Both the position numbers and the translations under genes were made by a program. A DNA stretch of 11,111 bases, taken from positions 1 through 11,111 of the forward strand of contig RFIY01000355.1 of the NCBI GenBank assembly GCA_003695505.1, read 5' to 3'. The number at the start of each line of letters is the position of its first letter. Within the stretch, counting starts at the first letter, position 1. Source of the DNA: Candidatus Dadabacteria bacterium. GTDB taxonomy: Bacteria; J088. This document shows, piece by piece, positions 6,653-11,111 of the stretch. Under the pieces are notes generated by a model, which was not told the DNA's origin, did not search any database, and was given only the letters and a program-made list of their open reading frames with translations.

Positions 6653-7243
6653 ATGCTACGACTGCAACGACTGTTTTTTCTGCTGACATCTGCGTCTCTG
6701 CTTGTCGCCGCACCGGCGGTCGCGGCAGAATGGACCATCGTGCCGGATGGCTCCGAACTCAGTTTCGTTTCTGTCAAGAATGGCGATGTCCCCGTTTCGG
6801 GCCGATTCCCCGGTGTGTCCGGAACCGTGTCCGATGGCGAGACCATTCAGGGCGAGATGAACATCGCGCTCGACAGTCTCGATACCGGGAATCCCGGCCG
6901 CGATCAGAACATTCTCGAAGCATTTTTCCGCGTCGCGACGGCAGGCAAGGTCGCCCGTTTCGAACTTCTGTCGGCGAAGAAAGTGGCTGATGGTACGCCG
7001 GAACGCTGGCAGGTCGAGGGGACGCTGCACCTGGTCGGTGCAACACACAAGTTGAGCTTTCCAGTGGAGCTGGTGCGGCTGTCGAGAACTGAGCGGCTGC
7101 TCGTCACGCCCGCCTCGGTGCCGATCCGTTTTGCCGACTTCGGGCTGACCGAGGCCGCTGCCGATCTGCGTAAACGGTGCAACCACCAGGAGCTGCTTGA
7201 ACTTGCGACCGTACAGGCGCGACTGTTGCTGCGGCGCAAGTGA
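6653..7243 (+). CDS. YceI-like secreted protein (polyisoprenoid-binding family)
   Basis: YceI proteins are periplasmic lipocalin-like barrels; crystallised members bind polyisoprenoid lipids such as octaprenyl diphosphate or ubiquinone. The 196-residue precursor has a clear Sec signal peptide: Arg residues, a hydrophobic core LFFLLTSASLLVAAP, and a likely cleavage after AVAA at residue 25. The mature part starts EWTIVPDGSELSFVSVKNG and shows the YceI features: the VSGRFPGVSGTV strand, the GNPGRDQNILEAFFRV motif (79-94), and FELLSAKKV and VEGTLHLVGATHKLSFPVEL strands. The C-terminal FGLTEAAADLRKRCNH segment carries a single Cys176. An open frame begins at 6617, but the ATG at 6653 is chosen because it has GGAG seven bases upstream and begins exactly at the signal peptide. 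It has its own promoter. Confidence 0.88.
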   Translation: MLRLQRLFFLLTSASLLVAAPAVAAEWTIVPDGSELSFVSVKNGDVPVSGRFPGVSGTVSDGETIQGEMNIALDSLDTGNPGRDQNILEAFFRVATAGKVARFELLSAKKVADGTPERWQVEGTLHLVGATHKLSFPVELVRLSRTERLLVTPASVPIRFADFGLTEAAADLRKRCNHQELLELATVQARLLLRRK

Positions 7244-7253
7244 ATGGGGCTGG

Positions 7254-7282
7254 TTGAAAGGCGACAGGGGCGCCGCTAAACT
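7254..7282 (+). promoter_or_regulatory. Sigma-70 promoter for the zapB-like/zapA operon
   Basis: The -35 box is TTGAAA (7254-7259, five of six), the spacer is 17 bp, and the -10 box is TAAACT (7277-7282, four of six). The predicted start lies around 7288-7290, within a few bases of the ATG at 7292, which suggests a leaderless or nearly leaderless message. Confidence 0.6.
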
Positions 7283-7291
7283 GACGGTGTC

Positions 7292-7618
7292 ATGAAGTTA
7301 TCGAGCGAACTCGCTGAAACGACACTGGGTACCGATCCATGGGGATCGGATCAGACGCTGTTCGATCGAACGCAATGGCACGCACGCGAGCAGGCACTGG
7401 GCGGGCGGTTCCAGAAAATCGATGCGGCACTAGAGCGTCTCGTCCGCGAATCGACCGAGGAGCGCCGCCGCCTGTACGAAGTCATCGAACGCCTGCAGTC
7501 GCGTGTGTATGAACTGGAAGACGAACTGGACCGGCAGCGCAAGCGGCGCGGGGAAGCGCGGCGGCGGCTGCAGGAACTGACGAAGGTAATTGAAGGATGG
7601 AAGACAAACGAACCGTGA
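7292..7618 (+). CDS. ZapB-like/TIGR02449-like coiled-coil protein upstream of zapA
   Basis: The small protein (108 aa) has a short N-terminal region and an uninterrupted, very basic coiled coil from about residue 35 to 103 (LERLVRESTEERRRLYEVIE, LQSRVYELEDELDRQRKR, RRRLQELTKVIEGW). In gammaproteobacteria such as Pseudomonas the gene directly before zapA encodes a short ZapB-like coiled-coil protein (TIGR02449), and this gene holds the same position. It is longer than that family's usual 65-75 residues, so identity is by position and coiled-coil character rather than a strict motif. A cell-division role is inferred. There is no good ribosome site before the ATG, which fits the promoter sitting almost on the start codon. 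It overlaps zapA by 22 nt. Confidence 0.7.
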   Translation: MKLSSELAETTLGTDPWGSDQTLFDRTQWHAREQALGGRFQKIDAALERLVRESTEERRRLYEVIERLQSRVYELEDELDRQRKRRGEARRRLQELTKVIEGWKTNEP

Positions 7619-7887
7619 CCATCAACCTGATGGGACAACACCTGACGGTTCGAACAACAGAACCTGAAGAAAGCCTCCAGCGCAATCTCGATCGCGTACG
7701 GGATACGCTGCAACGCATCCAGGTGCAGACGGGAACCGTCGATACGGTCAAACTGTTTGCGCTGGGGCTGCTTCATCTTGGAAGGGAGCTGACTGTGCTT
7801 GAAGAGCGCTATGACAACATTTGCAACGACCTGGAACATCGCCTCGACCGCTGGTCGGAGCTGCTCCGGGCGTCCACCGCTGCCTGA
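7597..7887 (+). CDS. zapA: Cell division protein ZapA
   Basis: ZapA binds and cross-links FtsZ protofilaments at the division ring. The 96-residue length is typical. The N-terminal beta-hairpin TVTINLMGQHLTVRTTEPEE (6-25) matches the ZapA globular head, followed by the helix SLQRNLDRVRDTLQRIQ and the long coiled-coil helix from VDTVKLFALGLLHLGRELTV to the C terminus. The start codon lies inside the end of the preceding coiled-coil gene (22-nt overlap), with AAGG-type ribosome site sequence a few bases upstream, so translational coupling is likely. 6S RNA follows, the conserved gammaproteobacterial order. Confidence 0.88.
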   Translation: MEDKRTVTINLMGQHLTVRTTEPEESLQRNLDRVRDTLQRIQVQTGTVDTVKLFALGLLHLGRELTVLEERYDNICNDLEHRLDRWSELLRASTAA

Positions 7888-7920
7888 CCAGAGTGGAAGG
7901 CAGTCGGGATCGATGATACG

Positions 7921-8090
7921 TTTCCTGCGGGTGACGGCGTGTGCAGGCGCCGAAGCAATAGAACACAACATGGGGACCGTCCCTCGTGCGTAACGTCATG
8001 CCTGAGCGAAGGAAGACGAGCCGCATGACATGGTGCCCACCTGACAAGGTCGGTTTCGCGGCCTTCACGCTGGAGCCCGCAGGTTCTGTT
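7921..8090 (+). ncRNA. ssrS: 6S RNA
   Basis: 6S RNA binds the sigma-70 RNA polymerase holoenzyme by mimicking an open promoter. I call it from structure and position between zapA and 5-FCL. The closing stem is CCTGCGGG (7924-7931) with CCCGCAGG (8076-8083), eight perfect pairs. After a 3x3 internal loop it continues as 7935-7941 with 8066-8072 (seven pairs, one G-U). The central bubble follows: 5' strand about 7942-7970; 3' strand from 8040 containing a hairpin of 8046-8052 with 8059-8065, a counterpart of the hairpin in E. coli 6S. The terminal arm is 7971-7978 with 8032-8039 (one G-G mismatch), capped by GTCATGC (7995-8001) with GCATGAC (8023-8029). Length of about 170 nt fits the family. 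Exact ends are uncertain; a TGATAC -10-like element lies at 7914-7919. Confidence 0.88.
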
Positions 8091-8116
8091 TTGAAACACA
8101 CCGGGAGTCTGATGCC

Positions 8117-8154
8117 CGCGGACGGGTAGCCCGGCACAAACGCATCGTCCCGCG
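8117..8154 (+). other. Stem-loop just upstream of the 5-FCL start
   Basis: CGCGGACG (8117-8124) pairs with CGTCCCGCG (8146-8154) with one bulged C, enclosing a 21-nt loop. It ends 8 nt before the ATG at 8163. In E. coli ssrS and the 5-FCL gene are co-transcribed; this hairpin could separate or control the two, but no U-run follows, so it is not a standard terminator. Confidence 0.35.
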
Positions 8155-8162
8155 CATTCGGG

Positions 8163-8843
8163 ATGGTGGACGCCAGAGATCATTTGCGCGCGCAGATGCA
8201 GGCGAAGCGGCGTATGCTTCGTCCACAGCTTCGTGCGCGCTGGAGCGCACGGATCCGTGAACTCCTGGTCGCAGTGCTCGGTGGCTTTCCAGGCCATACG
8301 ATCGGCGTATACTGGCCATTGCCGACGGAACCTGACACGATCCCGTTGATTGCGCGGTGGCAACGTAACCGGACGCGCCTTGCGCTGCCAGTCGCCGAGG
8401 ACGGGCAATGGCGGTGGCGGCGATTGCTTCGCCTGCCTGACCCTGCCACCGATCCGCGTAGTGATCTGTCTGCCTGCACCGGTCGGGCATCTGTGCCCGA
8501 CGTCGCCATTGTCCCCGGCCTCGCGTTTGATCCTCGTGGCTATCGCCTCGGGCACGGTGGCGGTATCTATGACCGACTGCTGACTGCGGTGCCAGTTGCC
8601 ATCGGCGTCGCATTTCCATTTCAGTTTGTACATCACATTCCGGAACATTCTCACGATGTCCCGGTCGACCTGGTCGTTCTGCCCTCGGGAGTGCACGGAA
8701 CGACCCAATCATCCGCTGCTCAACAAGGAGCCCAACATGAATCCAGAATTGATGACCCCGATTGCCACCGGCGCCGGCCTGTTGCTGGGCGGCCTGGTTG
8801 GCTATCTGCTCGTTCGGCGCACGGCGGCCGGTTCGGTCCGTGA
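8163..8843 (+). CDS. 5-formyltetrahydrofolate cyclo-ligase, unusual C-terminal extension into rny
   Basis: It converts 5-formyl-THF to 5,10-methenyl-THF using ATP. The family motifs are clear: a basic N-terminal helix (LRAQMQAKRRMLRPQLRARW), VYWPLPTEPDTIPLI (49-63), LALPVAEDG, PDVAIVPGLAFDPRGYRLGH (112-131) and HGGGIYDRLL (131-140), the phosphate-binding loop. DVPVDLVVLPSGV (165-177) aligns with the normal C terminus of E. coli YgfA. The frame then continues for about 49 residues of non-family sequence and stops at 8843, 107 nt inside rny. The expected end is near residue 180, so the tail is either a natural read-on or the result of a stop-shifting indel. The ATG at 8163 has no strong ribosome site, but homology begins within a few residues. 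Position after 6S RNA is the conserved order (ygfA/fau). Confidence 0.85.
   Translation: MVDARDHLRAQMQAKRRMLRPQLRARWSARIRELLVAVLGGFPGHTIGVYWPLPTEPDTIPLIARWQRNRTRLALPVAEDGQWRWRRLLRLPDPATDPRSDLSACTGRASVPDVAIVPGLAFDPRGYRLGHGGGIYDRLLTAVPVAIGVAFPFQFVHHIPEHSHDVPVDLVVLPSGVHGTTQSSAAQQGAQHESRIDDPDCHRRRPVAGRPGWLSARSAHGGRFGP
8725..8730 (+). promoter_or_regulatory. Strong ribosome binding site deciding the rny start
   Basis: AAGGAG lies six bases before the ATG at 8737. The same frame is open back to 8596, but this site and the membrane anchor right after the ATG make 8737 the real start. It lies within the 5-FCL reading frame. Confidence 0.8.
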
Positions 8844-10353
8844 GGCCGAGCAGCGCGCGGCGACGATTGTTGCCGCAGCCGAGAAGGAAGCCGATGCGCT
8901 GACGCGGGCAGCCAGAACCGAGGCCGAAACGCTGCGCAAGGCCGCGATCGTCGAGGGCAAGGAGGCGCTCAGCGCGGACCGTGCCGCCTTCGAACGGGAA
9001 ACGCAGAAGCAGCAGGAAGAATTGCGCGAGCGCGAGCGCGAACTTGCGCAACGCGACAAACAGCTCGGACAGCGCGAAACCGAGCTCGATCGGTTACGTC
9101 AGCGACTCGACCGCAAGGAAGACGAACTGGATGCGCGGCTGAAAGACATCGAGCAGCAGCGCAAAGCGGTCGAAGCCGAACTCGAGGCGATCGACCGGAA
9201 GCGTGAAGAGCTAGAAGGCGCGCTCGAAAAGGTCGCCGGGCTTTCCCGCGATGAAGCACGGCAACAACTGCTCGAGCAGGTCGCCGAGAAGGCTCGGCTG
9301 GATGCCGCGAGGGTCGCGCGCGAGATCGAAGAACAGGCACGCGAAACAGCCGAACGAGAGGCGCAGAAGATCCTGGCCACGGCCGTCAATCGTTTCTCCG
9401 GCGAGTACATCGCCGAACGCACGGTGTCGGTGGTGCCGATTCCCGACGATCAGATGAAGGGCCGGATCATCGGCCGCGAAGGCCGCAATATCCGGACGTT
9501 CGAACTGATCACCGGTACCGACCTGATCATCGACGATTCCCCGGATCACGTCGTCATCAGTTGCCACAATGCCCTGCGGCGCGAAATTGCGAAGCAGACG
9601 CTGCTGCGCCTGATCGAGGATGGACGTATCCAGCCCGGCCGGATCGAAGAGGTATTCTCGGCGGTGTCGCAGGAGACCGAGAAGCAGATCCGCGACGCTG
9701 GCCAGCAGGCGGTTTTCGACCTGGGGCTGCAGGGGCTGCACCCCGAGCTGGTACGTCTGATGGGGATGAACAAGTTTCGGACCAGCTACTCGCAGAATGT
9801 GCTGCTGCACAGCATCGAAGTTTCCTATTTCTGTGGCATGATGGCCGATGAGCTCGGCATCGACCGCGATCTGGCACGCCGCTGCGGGTTCCTGCACGAC
9901 ATCGGCAAGGCAATCGACCATGAGTTCGAGGGCAGCCACCAGGCTATCGGCGCGGAATTGTGCCGCAAGTTTGGTGAGTCGGATGAGGTCGTCACGGCGG
10001 TGGCCGAGCACCATGACGATCCGCCGTCGACGATCTACGGAGTGCTGGTTCAGGCCGCCGATACGCTCAGTGCGGCGCGGCCGGGTGCACGTCGCGAGAC
10101 CGTGACCAATTACATCAAGCGCATGGAAGATCTCGAGCGGATTGCAACGCAACATTCGGAGGTCCGCCAGGCGTACGCGATCCAGTCGGGGCGCGAACTG
10201 CGCGTGATGCTCGATGCCGAACGCACGACCGACGATACGGCCTATCAATTGTCGAAATCGGTCGCCGCGCAAATTCAGGCAGAACTGAAGTACCCTGGCC
10301 AGATCAAGGTCACCGTACTGCGGCAGATGCGGGCGACCGCGTACGCGAAGTAG
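8737..10353 (+). CDS. rny: Ribonuclease Y
   Basis: RNase Y is a membrane-anchored endoribonuclease that initiates mRNA decay. The 538-residue protein has the complete family layout: an N-terminal membrane helix ([16 protein letters not shown], 11-26); a long charged coiled coil (about 34-210) rich in Glu, Arg and Gln; a KH domain with [15 protein letters not shown] (242-256); and an HD phosphohydrolase domain with LLHSIEVS (His358), FLHDIGKA (His387-Asp388), AEHHDD (424-427 region) and Asp442 in VQAADTLS. The C terminus ends [14 protein letters not shown], close to the usual family end. Length is near the typical 520. RNase Y is standard in Firmicutes and absent from E. coli, so its presence next to gammaproteobacterial genes is notable. 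Its start overlaps 5-FCL; tyrS begins 2 nt after its stop. Confidence 0.95.
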   Translation: MNPELMTPIATGAGLLLGGLVGYLLVRRTAAGSVREAEQRAATIVAAAEKEADALTRAARTEAETLRKAAIVEGKEALSADRAAFERETQKQQEELRERERELAQRDKQLGQRETELDRLRQRLDRKEDELDARLKDIEQQRKAVEAELEAIDRKREELEGALEKVAGLSRDEARQQLLEQVAEKARLDAARVAREIEEQARETAEREAQKILATAVNRFSGEYIAERTVSVVPIPDDQMKGRIIGREGRNIRTFELITGTDLIIDDSPDHVVISCHNALRREIAKQTLLRLIEDGRIQPGRIEEVFSAVSQETEKQIRDAGQQAVFDLGLQGLHPELVRLMGMNKFRTSYSQNVLLHSIEVSYFCGMMADELGIDRDLARRCGFLHDIGKAIDHEFEGSHQAIGAELCRKFGESDEVVTAVAEHHDDPPSTIYGVLVQAADTLSAARPGARRETVTNYIKRMEDLERIATQHSEVRQAYAIQSGRELRVMLDAERTTDDTAYQLSKSVAAQIQAELKYPGQIKVTVLRQMRATAYAK

Positions 10354-10355
10354 CC

Positions 10356-11111
10356 ATGGGCGCGGATGAAACAGCGACGCAGGACTGGACCGCCGAGGAA
10401 CAGGCGTACCTCGACGAACAGTTGCCGTTGCTGCTGCGTGGAACGGTCGAGCAGATCCCTGCAGACGCCCTGGCGCAACGGTTGATCGAAGCTCGCCGTG
10501 CCGGACGTGCGCTGCGGGTCAAGGCCGGTTTTGATCCCACGGCGCCGGATCTGCACCTGGGGCACGTCGTGCTGCTGCAAAAGCTGCGGCAGTTTCAGCA
10601 ACTCGGGCATCAGGTCATTTTCCTGATCGGCGACTTCACAGCGCGGATCGGCGATCCCACGGGCCGCAGTGAAACCCGCCCGCCGCTGAGTGACGAAGAC
10701 ATCGAGTCCAATGCCGCGACCTATCGCGACCAGGTTTTTCGGTTGCTCGACGAGCACAGGACCGAGGTTCGCTACAACTCGGAGTGGATGGACAAATTGC
10801 CCAGCGCGGAGTGGCTGCGCCTGGCCAGCGTGATGACGGTCGCCCGGATGCTGGAGCGAGACGACTTCAGCAAACGCTACCGCGGCGGTCAGCCGATCCG
10901 TTTGCACGAATTCCTCTATCCGCTGGTGCAGGGCTACGATTCGGTTGCGCTCGAAGCCGATGTCGAAATTGGTGGCACCGATCAGACGTTCAACCTGCTC
11001 GTCGGACGCGATATGCAGCGTTTCTTCGGCAAGCCGCAGCAGGTCGTGCTGACGCTGCCGCTGCTTGAGGGACTGGACGGCGTGCAGAAAATGTCCAAGT
11101 CGTATGGTAAC
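10356..11111 (+). CDS. tyrS: Tyrosyl-tRNA synthetase, N-terminal part, cut by window end
   Basis: It charges tRNA-Tyr with tyrosine. The first 252 codons are open to the window end; the family is about 400 residues, so roughly 150 are missing, including the C-terminal S4 domain. The class I motifs are present: [15 protein letters not shown] with HLGH at 67-70 (HIGH motif), [20 protein letters not shown] (89-108), [17 protein letters not shown] (183-199), [16 protein letters not shown] (205-220), and QKMSKSYGN with KMSKS at 245-249. The KMSKS form and the long N-terminal lead place it with the TyrZ-like bacterial subgroup rather than E. coli TyrS, which has a KFGKT variant. The ATG follows the rny stop by 2 nt with only a weak GAAG upstream, so translation is probably coupled to rny. 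Confidence 0.95.
   Translation, partial: MGADETATQDWTAEEQAYLDEQLPLLLRGTVEQIPADALAQRLIEARRAGRALRVKAGFDPTAPDLHLGHVVLLQKLRQFQQLGHQVIFLIGDFTARIGDPTGRSETRPPLSDEDIESNAATYRDQVFRLLDEHRTEVRYNSEWMDKLPSAEWLRLASVMTVARMLERDDFSKRYRGGQPIRLHEFLYPLVQGYDSVALEADVEIGGTDQTFNLLVGRDMQRFFGKPQQVVLTLPLLEGLDGVQKMSKSYGN

Noticed and set aside
7799-7993. Small open frame overlapping the zapA end and the 6S RNA 5' half
   Set aside because: It runs across the zapA frame and the structured RNA, and its product has no features.
8087-8098. TGTTT/AAACA inverted repeat after the 6S closing stem as a terminator
   Set aside because: The 5-bp A/T-rich stem with a 2-nt loop is too weak and lacks a following U-run; it may just be the trailer.
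8065-9051. 328-codon open frame on the minus strand over 5-FCL and the rny start
   Set aside because: It spans 6S RNA, 5-FCL and rny with low-complexity translation; there is no support for a gene.
9211-10272. 353-codon open frame on the minus strand opposite rny
   Set aside because: It is antisense to the KH and HD domains of RNase Y and has no recognisable motif.

Overview
The window looks like a GC-rich gammaproteobacterial chromosome segment made up mostly of housekeeping genes. The best taxonomic clue is the order zapB-like gene / zapA / 6S RNA / 5-formyltetrahydrofolate cyclo-ligase (7292-8843), which is the classical gammaproteobacterial ssrS neighbourhood. The presence of RNase Y, which enteric bacteria lack, argues for a Chromatiales- or Xanthomonadales-like lineage. 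The taxonomy is inference from gene content only. I see no phage, insertion sequence, CRISPR array or tRNA gene.

Layout. (1) 38-583 encodes an unrecognised, highly repetitive coiled-coil protein with a C-terminal membrane anchor. It converges on (2) a short RecQ-family helicase on the minus strand (740-2302) that has helicase, zinc and HRDC parts but no room for the usual winged-helix domain. (3) A 57-bp divergent promoter region separates recQ from a RluA-family pseudouridine synthase (2360-3073). Then come a PP-loop, MnmA/ThiI-like predicted tRNA thiolase (3129-4178) and the Mrp/ApbC iron-sulfur carrier (4214-5335), all on the plus strand and closely spaced. (4) 5375-7243 holds a START-like lipid-binding-fold protein, a VTT/DedA-family membrane protein whose GTG start overlaps the preceding stop, and a secreted YceI-like protein with its own -10 box. 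(5) 7292-11111 holds a ZapB-like coiled-coil protein, ZapA, 6S RNA (identified here from its secondary structure), 5-FCL, RNase Y and the first 252 codons of tyrS.

How the genes may work together. The pseudouridine synthase, the thiolase and tyrS all act on RNA or tRNA. An Fe-S carrier directly downstream of a Cys-containing thiolase suggests, as inference, that the thiolase is iron-sulfur dependent. The START, VTT and YceI genes could form a lipid or polyprenoid handling set with one part each in cytosol, membrane and periplasm; this too is inference. The final block couples cell division (ZapA), stationary-phase RNA polymerase control (6S RNA), folate salvage and mRNA decay.

The points most worth a second look are the 6S RNA fold, the thiolase-Mrp pair, the START-VTT-YceI trio, the domain-reduced RecQ, the 7/11-residue repeat protein, and the 5-FCL reading frame that runs 107 nt into rny.
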